A stretch of 64,000 nt of DNA, taken from positions 489,001 through 553,000 of the forward strand of contig JAXHMK010000009.1 in the NCBI GenBank assembly GCA_034521495.1. The letters run 5' to 3'. A program made the position numbers and the translations under genes. The notes beneath the pieces were generated by a model. That model saw nothing but the letters and a program-made list of their open reading frames with translations, did no database searches and was not told where the DNA came from. Position 1 is the first letter of the stretch. Each line of letters starts with the position of its first letter. The DNA comes from Balneolaceae bacterium (GTDB lineage: Bacteria; Bacteroidota; Rhodothermia; Balneolales; Balneolaceae). Positions 45,009 through 53,022 of this stretch are shown here, one piece after another.

Positions 45009-46487
45009 TCAGGCTTCACCAATTAAATTTTCTGCAATTTTGGATGAAGATAAAACACCGGGCAGACCTGCTCCGGGATGAGTTCCCGCTCCCACAAAAT
45101 AGAGATTATCCACATCTTCAGATCTGTTATGGGGCCGAAACCATGCCGATTGCGTAAGAATCGGCTCAACCGAAAATGCCGAACCTTTGTAACTGTTGAG
45201 GGTATTTTGAAAGTGAAGCGGATCGATGGTATGTTCCGCGACGATATTCTCTTGAAGATCCGGCAGGTAGTTTTCTTCCAGGAAATGTATAATGGCATCG
45301 CGGTATTTTGGTGTCATTTCGTTCCAATCGGTACCACTGTCGAGATGGGGGACAGGAGAGAGCACATAAAACGCCTCATGGCCTTCCGGTGCCATCGATG
45401 GATCGGTTATTGTGGGCATGTGCAGGTAGAGCGAAAAATCATCAGCCAGCTCTTTTTTATGAAAGATGTCTTTTAGCAGTCCTTTGTATCGCTCACCCAA
45501 AATGATGTTGTGATGAGCCAGACCTGAATCGAGATATCGTTTTTTGGTCCCGAAATAGATCACAAAAAGCGACATGCTGTACTTCGTCCGCTCAATTTTT
45601 CGGTCGGTATATTTTTTTCGATGTTTTGGGTTGATGAGATTCTTATAGGTGAAAGCAACGTCTGCATTGGAAACGACAACATCCGCCATCTGGATATCTC
45701 CGTTTTTTAACCGAACTCCAGATGCTTTTCCATTTTTTACTAAGATTTCTTCAATCTCGGAATTCAGATGGATCTTCCCGCCCTGATCTTCAATCAGATT
45801 GCACAAGGCTTCCACAATCGCGCCGGTTCCTCCCATTGCATAGTGCACTCCCCATTCGCGTTCAAGGTAGTGGATCATCGCATAGATAGAGGTGGTATCA
45901 AACGGATTCCCGCCAACCAGCAGCGGATGAAATGAAAAACACCGGCGAAGAAAATCATCTTCAATAAATTGCGAGACATAACTATAAACCGACTTGTAAG
46001 ATTGAAGTTTGATGAGATCCGGAGCTACCTTCAGCATATCCGTAAACTTCAGGAATGGTTTGTCTGCCAGTTCAACGAAACCTTTGTCAAAAATAGCCTT
46101 TGTGGTTTTTATAAACCTTTCATATCCATCGGCATCTTTTGGGTTTCTTTTTCTAATCTCTTCAAGTGTGAATTCGTGGTCATTATTGTAGTCGAATTGC
46201 CTTCCTTCATGGTCAAAAATGCGGTAAAATGGATTGCAGGGCACAAACTCTATGTAATCTTCTCGTTTTTTACCAGCTGCTTCAAAAATATCATCAAACA
46301 TGAAGGGGGCAGTAATAACGGTAGGACCACCATCGAATTTAAATCCATCGATTTCGTAGACATAAGCACGTCCGCCGGGTTTATCTCTCTTTTCAAAAAG
46401 AGTTACATTATGACCTTGAGAGAGCAATCTTGAGGCAGCTCCAAGTCCGCCAAATCCTGTTCCAATAACTATGATATCTTTTTTCAT
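45009..46487 (-). CDS. Phytoene desaturase family protein (CrtI-type)
   Basis: The 492-residue flavoprotein starts with the FAD motif [20 protein letters not shown] and [19 protein letters not shown], and ends with [19 protein letters not shown], the bacterial carotenoid desaturase signature. CrtI enzymes convert phytoene stepwise into neurosporene or lycopene. There is no phytoene synthase or cyclase in the window. With IspD and IspF present elsewhere, a carotenoid pathway is likely in this organism, which fits the pigmented habit of many relatives. Relatives also include C30 desaturases, so the exact substrate is open. Confidence 0.88.
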   Translation of the reverse strand: MKKDIIVIGTGFGGLGAASRLLSQGHNVTLFEKRDKPGGRAYVYEIDGFKFDGGPTVITAPFMFDDIFEAAGKKREDYIEFVPCNPFYRIFDHEGRQFDYNNDHEFTLEEIRKRNPKDADGYERFIKTTKAIFDKGFVELADKPFLKFTDMLKVAPDLIKLQSYKSVYSYVSQFIEDDFLRRCFSFHPLLVGGNPFDTTSIYAMIHYLEREWGVHYAMGGTGAIVEALCNLIEDQGGKIHLNSEIEEILVKNGKASGVRLKNGDIQMADVVVSNADVAFTYKNLINPKHRKKYTDRKIERTKYSMSLFVIYFGTKKRYLDSGLAHHNIILGERYKGLLKDIFHKKELADDFSLYLHMPTITDPSMAPEGHEAFYVLSPVPHLDSGTDWNEMTPKYRDAIIHFLEENYLPDLQENIVAEHTIDPLHFQNTLNSYKGSAFSVEPILTQSAWFRPHNRSEDVDNLYFVGAGTHPGAGLPGVLSSSKIAENLIGEA

Positions 46488-46574
46488 AAACTATTTTTTC
46501 TTTTCCTCGCATTTCTTAACCAAAAAGGAAGAGGAATCAATCCGCAGGGGTGAGATTTTTTCGAATTAAGATTG

Positions 46575-46707
46575 AAGAAGGCTTTGCAAAACTCTGACCG
46601 TCATCCTGAACTTGATTCAGGATCTCCTGATACTGGCTATAAAGACGAATGGAGAATCTGAATCGAGTTCAGATTGACGCATACCTACGGTTTTGCAAAG
46701 CCTTCTT
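46575..46707. repeat. 133-bp nested palindrome around a GTCATCCTGA element (copy 3)
   Basis: The outer arms AAGAAGGCTTTGCAAAAC (46575-46592) and GTTTTGCAAAGCCTTCTT (46690-46707) are a perfect 18-bp inverted repeat. Inside lie the 46600-46678 element of the GTCATTCTGA family. It lies in the 490-base gap between the CrtI and RlpA genes. The nested layout suggests insertion of one element into another, or a terminal-inverted-repeat unit with a cargo palindrome. Confidence 0.85.
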
Positions 46708-46824
46708 GAAAATCCACTCTTGCCTGTCCCGATGCTTTTTATCGGGGAGAGGAGAAAAGTCAGACTGTGTAGAGGATGACGAGGGGTATGTTTCGTCGAT
46801 TTCTGCAAAAAAAACCTGAAATGG

Positions 46825-46850
46825 GATGGCGCAAGCGTCTCGCTTGTGCC
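46825..46850. repeat. GCGAGACGC palindrome, copy 3
   Basis: GATGGCGCAAGCGTCTCGCT continues to TGTGCC. A damaged relative with an insert (CACGAGCG to GCTCGCGCTAT) follows at about 46867-46903. Confidence 0.8.
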
Positions 46851-46922
46851 TTCTCCGGTTACAATCACGAGCGATATTTCGGGGCAGGCTGCTCGCGCTA
46901 TCATCTCACCCCTCTGAATCAG

Positions 46923-46969
46923 AACACCCCTCCCCAGATAAATCCGGGACTCCCCTCAAGGGTAGATTT
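46923..46969. repeat. CCCTTGAGGGG repeat, inverted copy 2
   Basis: Read on the minus strand it gives AAATCTACCCTTGAGGGGAG and then AGGGGTGTT, matching 34418-34462 at both ends with a different central palindrome. It ends just after the RlpA gene. Confidence 0.6.
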
Positions 46970-46977
46970 ACTCATCT

Positions 46978-47649
46978 TTAATTCTCAATCTGTTTCACAA
47001 ACCCCTCAATACCTTTTTGGTTCAGTTTATTCAGATCGTCTCTTGCTTGTGCGGGATTAGTATAAGTTCCATAATAAACCCGATAGATTGTTTTTCCCTG
47101 AATAGTTACTTGTTCCACTCGCGATCCGGAAATTTGATTAGAAAGATTATCAGCTTCAGATTCTCTCTTAAAAGCAGCAAGTTGAATAGTAAATGTTTCC
47201 GTGTTACTTATATTTTGCTGATCAATCGGGCGGTCGCCTTCGCGAACTACCATCAGGCGTACACTTGTAGTGCCAGAGCCAATCATGTCGATTTCTTGTG
47301 CCGCTTTTCTTGAGAGATCGATAATTCGATTGTCTACATACGGACCGCGATCATTGATCCTCACAACAACCGATTTGCCATTTTCAACATTATCAACCCG
47401 AACCATGGTATTGAACGGCAAAGTTTTATGAGCAGCCGTGTAATCATTCATGTTGTACCGTTCGCCGTTCGCCGTGAGTTTGCCATGAAAATTGGGGCCA
47501 TACCAGCTTGCAATTCCGCTGCCGATGATGGCACCTTCTCGGGATGTTTCGGGCGGTGAGGTTCGCCGCACAACTCCGCAAGATGAGACGATCAGTAAAA
47601 GAACGCCTAACGAAACAGCGAAAATAATTTTAGAATGTTTTACTGACAT
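46978..47649 (-). CDS. rlpA: Septal ring lytic transglycosylase RlpA family lipoprotein
   Basis: The 223-residue protein has a lipoprotein signal (lipidated Cys24 in VSSC), a double-psi beta-barrel domain (about 42-130) with SGIASWYGPNFHGKLTANGE and VVVRINDRGPYVDNRIIDLS, and a C-terminal SPOR domain (about 148-222). It would bind denuded peptidoglycan at the division septum and, in Pseudomonas, cuts it. The gene stands alone among repeats, diverging from the rhomboid gene. Confidence 0.92.
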   Translation of the reverse strand: MSVKHSKIIFAVSLGVLLLIVSSCGVVRRTSPPETSREGAIIGSGIASWYGPNFHGKLTANGERYNMNDYTAAHKTLPFNTMVRVDNVENGKSVVVRINDRGPYVDNRIIDLSRKAAQEIDMIGSGTTSVRLMVVREGDRPIDQQNISNTETFTIQLAAFKRESEADNLSNQISGSRVEQVTIQGKTIYRVYYGTYTNPAQARDDLNKLNQKGIEGFVKQIEN

Positions 47650-47778
47650 GTTACGGTTACAGATGATATTTTGGGCACTGAATCTTAAGGATCTTTGTCT
47701 TTTACACGGCTACGAAAATATAGGACTTATAGATTTATAAACTCATATCAGATTAACAAATTGTTTTAACAACCCCTG

Positions 47779-48381
47779 ATGGCACTTTCTGTTACGATTA
47801 TTATAATTGGCATTACTTGCATTATCTCTTTGATTGCTCTTTATGGAAATGAAGCTCTGTATGAAAAAGGGATGCTCCGTCCATATCGAACAGTGAGAAA
47901 AAATACCTGGTATGAGCTGATCAGTTCAGGTTTTTTACATGGCAGCCTGGCTCACCTCCTGGTAAATATGTTCGTTTTATACTTTTTTGGATCTGTGATG
48001 GAGCAGGTTCTCGGCGTTTTTCATTTCATAGCTCTTTATATAAGTGGTTTGGCAGTATCCTCTATTCCATCATTTATTTTTCACAGAGATAACCCAAATT
48101 ATGCTACAATCGGTGCTTCAGGAGCCGTGGAGGCCGTATTATTTAGCTATATTTTTGTATTTCCTACAGAGAAATTAATACTCCTTTTACTGCCCATTCC
48201 TATTCCCGCATGGCTTTTTGGAATCGCTTTCCTGGCATACAGTATTTATGAAGGACAAAAAGGATCAATGAAGATCAATCACGAAGCGCACATTGCCGGA
48301 GCGATCTGGGGAATTTTATACCTTCTCTTCTTTGTGCCCAATAGCGTTGACCATATTTTGACGGTGTTTGGCCTCTTGTAA
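47779..48381 (+). CDS. Rhomboid family intramembrane serine protease
   Basis: The 200-residue membrane protein has six helices and the rhomboid active site: HGSLAHLLVNM (oxyanion Asn63), the nucleophile Ser114 in GASGA, and the base His171 in INHEAHIAGA. A catalytically intact protease is predicted. The natural substrate is unknown. A complex inverted repeat begins five bases after its stop and probably ends the transcript. Confidence 0.92.
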   Translation: MALSVTIIIIGITCIISLIALYGNEALYEKGMLRPYRTVRKNTWYELISSGFLHGSLAHLLVNMFVLYFFGSVMEQVLGVFHFIALYISGLAVSSIPSFIFHRDNPNYATIGASGAVEAVLFSYIFVFPTEKLILLLLPIPIPAWLFGIAFLAYSIYEGQKGSMKINHEAHIAGAIWGILYLLFFVPNSVDHILTVFGLL

Positions 48382-48386
48382 ATAGA

Positions 48387-48486
48387 AAAACATGGTATTT
48401 CTCCTGCTGATGTAAGATTAAACATCAGCACAAATTGAGTTGAAGTTGATCTCACATTTTCAACTTTTTAAGAAATACCATGTTTT
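48387..48486. terminator. 100-base three-arm palindrome after the rhomboid gene
   Basis: AAAACATGGTATTTCT (48387-48402) and its perfect complement (48471-48486) form a 16-bp outer stem. Inside are two hairpins: TGCTGATGT (48405-48413) with ACATCAGCA (48422-48430), and AGTTGAA (48438-48444) with TTCAACT (48459-48465) followed by TTTTTA. The whole can fold into a three-way junction. Possible roles are a terminator, a structured RNA or a small palindromic insertion. Confidence 0.75.
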
Positions 48487-48503
48487 CAGCAATGAAGATG
48501 TAA

Positions 48504-48527
48504 GCACGAGCGGGACGCTCGCGCTAT
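48504..48527. repeat. GCGGGACGC palindrome, copy 4
   Basis: GCACGAGCGGGACGCTCGCG continues CTAT. It follows the three-arm palindrome in the 250-base gap between the rhomboid and serC genes. Confidence 0.8.
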
Positions 48528-48629
48528 TTCATTCTTTCATTAGTAACCGAACTCTGCGAGGACCTGACGGACTCTCGCAGGTTCTGCACTTTTATCTCTT
48601 TTTCTTGCGCTATTCCGTTTCTTCGTTAC

Positions 48630-49709
48630 TTACCCGTTGTTCTTTCTGAAATCGCGCATGAACTCAACAAGCGTTTTTACGCTGTCGTATTCACAGGCGT
48701 TGTAGATACTTGCACGTATTCCGCCAACACTTCTGTGTCCTTTCAGCGCAACAAGGCCATTCTCAGCCGCTTCTGACACGAATGTTTGTTCAAGATTTTC
48801 ATCTTTAATCCTGAATGTCACATTCATTTTTGATCGGGAATCTTTCTCCACAGTTCCGTGATAGAACTCATCTTTGTCGAGCTCGTTATATATAAGGTCA
48901 GATTTTTTCGTGTTGATCTCTTCAAAGTGCGATACTCCACCTTGTTCCTGAACCCATTCCAATACGTAATTCACCATATAGACAGCAAACACCGGGGGGG
49001 TGTTAAAAATCTTATCCAGGTGAGTCTGGTAGTTCATCATGGTAGGTAATGCTTCTGACTTCTGATTCTTCATAAACGATTTTCGAATCATCACAACAGT
49101 TACTCCGGCGGGGCCGAGGTTTTTCTGTGCACCGGCATAGATCAGAGCATATTTGTCGAGATTAATCGGCCGGGAAAGAAAATCGGAGGAAGCGTCACAA
49201 ATCAAGAGAGAACCGTTTGTTTCCGGTTCTTCCTGGAACTGAGTTCCAAAAATGGTATTGTTGCTGGTGATATGGGTATATACCGCATCATCAGATGAAT
49301 TCAGTTCCTCATTGGTTGGAATCCGCGTATAATTTACATCTTTGCTTGAAAATGGAACATGAACGTTTCCAAAAAGCTTGGCTTCTTTAATCGCTTTGGC
49401 AGACCATGAGCCTGTATCGATGTAATCGGCAGTCTGGCCTTCACTCAAAAAATTAAAAGGTGCCATTAAAAACTGTGTACTGGCTCCTCCCTGTAAAAAG
49501 AGAACTTCCCAGTCATCATCTGCTCCCGTCAGTTCCTTTAACCGGGCTACAGCCTGATCGTTTACTTCTTTATACTCCGGGCTCCGGTGGCTCATCTCCA
49601 TAATGGAGGCGCCTTTGCCTTTATAATTAGTTAATTCAGATTGTGCTTTCTCTAAAACCGAAACGGGAAGTGTTGCCGGTCCGGCGCTAAAATTATGTAC
49701 TCTATTCAT
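48630..49709 (-). CDS. serC: Phosphoserine aminotransferase
   Basis: SerC makes 3-phosphoserine from 3-phosphohydroxypyruvate, and also acts in pyridoxal phosphate synthesis in some bacteria. The 359-residue protein starts HNFSAGPATLPVSVLEKA and contains the PLP lysine Lys196 in IYAGAQKNLGPAGV, with LLFLQGGAS-type cofactor region VLFLQGGASTQF. A DUF1015 gene ends seven bases upstream, a pairing known in Bacteroidota and Chloroflexota relatives together with serA. Confidence 0.97.
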   Translation of the reverse strand: MNRVHNFSAGPATLPVSVLEKAQSELTNYKGKGASIMEMSHRSPEYKEVNDQAVARLKELTGADDDWEVLFLQGGASTQFLMAPFNFLSEGQTADYIDTGSWSAKAIKEAKLFGNVHVPFSSKDVNYTRIPTNEELNSSDDAVYTHITSNNTIFGTQFQEEPETNGSLLICDASSDFLSRPINLDKYALIYAGAQKNLGPAGVTVVMIRKSFMKNQKSEALPTMMNYQTHLDKIFNTPPVFAVYMVNYVLEWVQEQGGVSHFEEINTKKSDLIYNELDKDEFYHGTVEKDSRSKMNVTFRIKDENLEQTFVSEAAENGLVALKGHRSVGGIRASIYNACEYDSVKTLVEFMRDFRKNNG

Positions 49710-49716
49710 GGTTGAT

Positions 49717-50928
49717 TTAAAATGTATGTATGATTAATCCTGATTTTAGTTTAGGCTCAAACCAGGTTGATTTTGGAGGCATAAGCTCGCCCTGGTCTGA
49801 AACGTCTACCAATTCCTGTATACCTGTGGGATACATGCTGATTGCTAAATCGTATTTTCCTGAATCAACAACTTTTTCCAGTTCTTTCGTGCCTCTGATT
49901 CCTCCAATAAAATTTATTTTTTTATCTGTCCGTGGATTTTCAATATCAAAAAACGGACTCAGAATCTGATCCTGCAGAATAGCGGCATCTAAAGAAGAAG
50001 CAACATTATCATCTTTGGCCTCCGGTAAATTCATCTTCCACCAATCTCCTTTATAGTAGAGATTTATAATGCCTTTCTCTTCGGGCTGTTTGGTTGAAGT
50101 TTTCTCTGTCCCAAAATTGTCTTTAAGCTTTCCAAATGTTTCATCGGAGACATCTTTCAAAACACGGTTGTAGGGAAGAATTTTCATCTGCTCCATCGGG
50201 AAAAGAACCACCGGGAAATATTCAAATTCAGATTCACCCGGAAACGTTTTTCTCTTTTTTCTAAGCATCTCTGCTACTCGCGAGGCACTTTTACACCGGT
50301 GATGACCATCGGCAATATATAGATTTTCAATCTTTGAGAATCCTTCAACAAAATCGACTGTTGAAAATACTTTCCAGATTTTGTGGGTAACTCCGTCATC
50401 TCCGGTATGTTCAATGAAAGGTTCAGAAGTCATCGTCGCTTTTTGGATGTGGAATGCAATATCTTCTGTATCCCTGAAAGTTAGCATCACCGGTTCGGCA
50501 TGAGCTTCCTGTGTGAGGATATGCCGGGTTCGGTCGTCTTCTTTATCGGGCCGGGTGAGTTCATGTTTTAGAATTACTTCATTGTCGTAATCTTCAACGG
50601 AGGCACAGGTAAATACACCGGTTTGTGTATGATTTTCTGTTTCAAGCTGGTAGATATAGATCGCAGATTTGGAATCCTGTTCGTACAAGTCGGATCGAAG
50701 AAGTTTCTTTAGATTTTCTGCTCCTTTCTCGTAAACAGCTTCATCATTAAATGCAGTGCCTTTCGGAAGGTCAATTTCAGGCCGAATAACATGCAAAAAA
50801 CTAAAAGGTTTGCCCTCAGCCATTTCAGCGGCTTCTTCGGTGCTTATTACATCATAGGGAACGCTGGCTACTTCGTCTGCCTTTTCGGGTTTCGGAAGCC
50901 AGCCTTTAAATGGGTGAATAATTGCCAT
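49717..50928 (-). CDS. DUF1015 family protein
   Basis: The 403-residue protein matches DUF1015: an opening of IHPFKGWLPKPEKADEVASV, then PYDVISTEEAAEMA, FLHVIRPEIDLPKGTAFND, and ENLYIADGHHRCKSASRVA in the core. The function is not settled; genomic neighbourhood suggests a step in serine or 3-phosphoglycerate metabolism. It precedes serC on the same strand with a 7-base gap. Confidence 0.92.
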   Translation of the reverse strand: MAIIHPFKGWLPKPEKADEVASVPYDVISTEEAAEMAEGKPFSFLHVIRPEIDLPKGTAFNDEAVYEKGAENLKKLLRSDLYEQDSKSAIYIYQLETENHTQTGVFTCASVEDYDNEVILKHELTRPDKEDDRTRHILTQEAHAEPVMLTFRDTEDIAFHIQKATMTSEPFIEHTGDDGVTHKIWKVFSTVDFVEGFSKIENLYIADGHHRCKSASRVAEMLRKKRKTFPGESEFEYFPVVLFPMEQMKILPYNRVLKDVSDETFGKLKDNFGTEKTSTKQPEEKGIINLYYKGDWWKMNLPEAKDDNVASSLDAAILQDQILSPFFDIENPRTDKKINFIGGIRGTKELEKVVDSGKYDLAISMYPTGIQELVDVSDQGELMPPKSTWFEPKLKSGLIIHTF

Positions 50929-51029
50929 TAAGTCTGTTCGTTTTTCTTATTTTTAATGAGCCTTAAGTATACAAACTCTTTTACTTTTCAGCGTATAGAA
51001 TTCTAAACTTAAACAAATATTTAACAGAC

Positions 51030-51368
51030 ATGAGCGAGACCGAAAATAAATCGTCTAATAATGAAAAGTTTAGTCCCGACCAACAGCAACAACTTCTCTT
51101 TATGATGCTGATTCAACAGCACGAGCAGATTGCTATGATGGGAATGGGTAAAGTAAAAAATCCCGCTACAGATAAAATTGAAAGAGATCTGAAATCAGCT
51201 AAATATGCTATTGATACATTGGTAATGCTTCAAAAATTTACAGAAGGTAATTTACCAAAGGAGCTTAAAGATTATTTGAATCAAACACTTACCAATCTCA
51301 GGCTAAACTATGCCGACGAACGAGAGAAAGACAGCGGTGAAGAAACCGATTCCTCAGATGAAAAATAG
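51030..51368 (+). CDS. DUF1844 domain-containing protein
   Basis: This small, all-helical protein of 112 residues shows the DUF1844 core QQQLLFMMLIQQHEQIAMMG, then DLKSAKYAIDTLVMLQKF and LKDYLNQTLTNLRLNY. Its C-terminal tail is acidic (DSGEETDSSDEK). Function unknown. Its last codons overlap the start of the NUDIX gene. Confidence 0.87.
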   Translation: MSETENKSSNNEKFSPDQQQQLLFMMLIQQHEQIAMMGMGKVKNPATDKIERDLKSAKYAIDTLVMLQKFTEGNLPKELKDYLNQTLTNLRLNYADEREKDSGEETDSSDEK

Positions 51369-51777
51369 CGAGATTATACCGGTAACGGCTGCAGGTGGTG
51401 TACTTTATAAAGCCGGATCATCTCCCAAAAAAGTTCTCCTTATCAAACGAAATGGGTTTTGGGATATACCAAAAGGTAAACTTGAAAAGGGCGAAACAAT
51501 CGAAGAGTGTGCCGTACGAGAAGTTGAAGAGGAGGTGGGAGCTGAAGATCTCACCACTGAAAAATTTCTGTGCGAGACCTTCCACAGATATCAGGCAGAC
51601 GGAAAAAATTATGGAAAAACCACTCACTGGTACCTAATGGAGTTTGATAATCCTGATTATGATTTTGAGCCGGAAACCAATGAAGGAATAACAGAAGTGA
51701 AATGGGCGAATATTGAAGAAGCAAAAAAAATAGTGGAGTTTGAGAACCTTGTAAAAGTTCTGAATAAAGTGGAATAG
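51358..51777 (+). CDS. NUDIX hydrolase
   Basis: The 139-residue protein carries a complete Nudix box, GKLEKGETIEECAVREVEEE followed by VGA (about 42-64), which binds metal and splits a nucleoside diphosphate linked to another moiety. ITPVTAAGGVLYKAG-like N-terminal strand IIPVTAAGGVLYK precedes it. ATG 51358 is inside the end of the DUF1844 gene; a longer frame from 51310 adds 16 residues unlike the family. Substrate unknown (Ap4A or ADP-ribose are possible, not shown). Confidence 0.9.
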   Translation: MKNSEIIPVTAAGGVLYKAGSSPKKVLLIKRNGFWDIPKGKLEKGETIEECAVREVEEEVGAEDLTTEKFLCETFHRYQADGKNYGKTTHWYLMEFDNPDYDFEPETNEGITEVKWANIEEAKKIVEFENLVKVLNKVE

Positions 51778-51790
51778 AGGGAAATAAAAA

Positions 51791-51819
51791 AAGGTGTGAT
51801 TGGATTCCAATCACACCTT
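51791..51819. terminator. Terminator between the NUDIX and tonB genes
   Basis: AAGGTGTGATTGG (51791-51803) pairs perfectly with CCAATCACACCTT (51807-51819), loop ATT. An A run precedes the stem on the plus strand, so it gives a T run for the leftward tonB transcript and a weaker signal for the NUDIX one. Confidence 0.8.
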
Positions 51820-51841
51820 AATGCTTAGAATTTAAAAGTAT

Positions 51842-52498
51842 TTAATTCTGTAATCTAAAGAAGATAGGTAAACTGTACTGAACCCGAACGGGTCGTCCAC
51901 GCTGCATACCAGGTTTAAACTTCGCCTGTTTTACAACTCTGAGTGCTTCTTCATCAGCTCCGCCGCCTATTCCTCGAATTACACGTGGATTTTCAACATT
52001 ACCCTGTTCGTTTACAATAAACTGAATGTAAACACGACCCTCAATTCCGGCACGTCGTGCCATCTCAGGGTATTTAATTTTCTGTTGAAGTTCACCAAGG
52101 CCGCCAATCAATTCTGGCATCTCTTCAACAACAACAAAGAAATCTTCCTCTTCTTCTTCCTCAGCCGGTGGGGGTGGTGGAGGCATATCAAGCTGACCAC
52201 CTAAATCAAGATCGCCACCGATATTTATTTCTACATCTTCTACAATTTCATCGTTGGGTACTTCTACCGGTACGGGTGGGCGTGGAGGTGGAGGAGGTGT
52301 TTCCATCTGTTCGGTTCGAATTACCTCTTCCATTTCCACAACTTCTTGTTCCTCGAGTTGTACTTCTTCCGTTGCACCGGTATTTATTTCCATGCGCACA
52401 GCGATGATAAATATTACCAGTGTAATCAGAAGGCCAAGTTCGAGAAAAACCGTGTGAAAATTTCTTAAATCGGCATCTGGTTTCTTTCGTTCAGTCAT
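51842..52498 (-). CDS. tonB: Energy transducer TonB
   Basis: The 218-residue protein has one N-terminal helix (about 16-36), a long proline- and acid-rich spacer with PPPPPRPPVPVEVP and six-proline runs, and a C-terminal TonB domain (about 130-218) with YPEMARRAGIEGRVYIQFIV and ADEEALRVVKQAKFKPG. It couples the inner-membrane proton gradient to outer-membrane receptors. It stands alone, without exbBD next to it. Confidence 0.95.
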   Translation of the reverse strand: MTERKKPDADLRNFHTVFLELGLLITLVIFIIAVRMEINTGATEEVQLEEQEVVEMEEVIRTEQMETPPPPPRPPVPVEVPNDEIVEDVEINIGGDLDLGGQLDMPPPPPPAEEEEEEDFFVVVEEMPELIGGLGELQQKIKYPEMARRAGIEGRVYIQFIVNEQGNVENPRVIRGIGGGADEEALRVVKQAKFKPGMQRGRPVRVQYSLPIFFRLQN

Positions 52499-52596
52499 TT
52501 GTCATTAATTGAAGTTTTCTATTACTGAGAGACACCAAAGAGTATAAATCATTTTCGTGTAATTGTCCAACGGTCAGATCCATTCTAATATTATTT

Positions 52597-53022
52597 TTAG
52601 ATTTTTTTTAGTTGTTTCTCCATTTCGTTGGTCAGATACCTTTTTTTTATCAAAAATAGAATTCCTACAGCTACTGCGCTTCCGCATATGTCTGCCAGGG
52701 CGTCGTAGCTGTTCATGGTTCGGTTAAAAGGTAAAATTTCCTGAAATATTTCTACTGAAATTCCAAAAAAACAGCCGGCTAATAAGATCAACATCAACTT
52801 TATTTCAGTTCGTTTTCTTGAAAACATAAAGAGCCCATAGAGCAGAGTCCACACAAAAAAGATTAGAAAATGTCCCAGCTTATCGTAGCTGTAAAGGTTA
52901 GAATTTCCCAGTTGGCCTGGTGGAAGCATGGTGAAAAAGAGAGTCACAAGTGTAACTAAAATCAATAGAACCTTTATGAACTGCCTGTTTTTAAGGCAGT
53001 ATAGAATAGCATTGTCTATCAT
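52597..53022 (-). CDS. VanZ family membrane protein
   Basis: The 141-residue protein has four membrane segments and the VanZ features DKLGHFLIFFVWTLLYGL and EIFQEILPFNRTMNSYDALADICG. VanZ proteins are linked to low-level teicoplanin resistance, but most are of unknown role. Its ATG overlaps the stop of the Nnr gene by four bases. Confidence 0.88.
   Translation of the reverse strand: MIDNAILYCLKNRQFIKVLLILVTLVTLFFTMLPPGQLGNSNLYSYDKLGHFLIFFVWTLLYGLFMFSRKRTEIKLMLILLAGCFFGISVEIFQEILPFNRTMNSYDALADICGSAVAVGILFLIKKRYLTNEMEKQLKKI

Noticed and set aside
52168-52457. Rightward frames over tonB
   Set aside because: They mirror the proline-rich repeats of the TonB spacer on the opposite strand.
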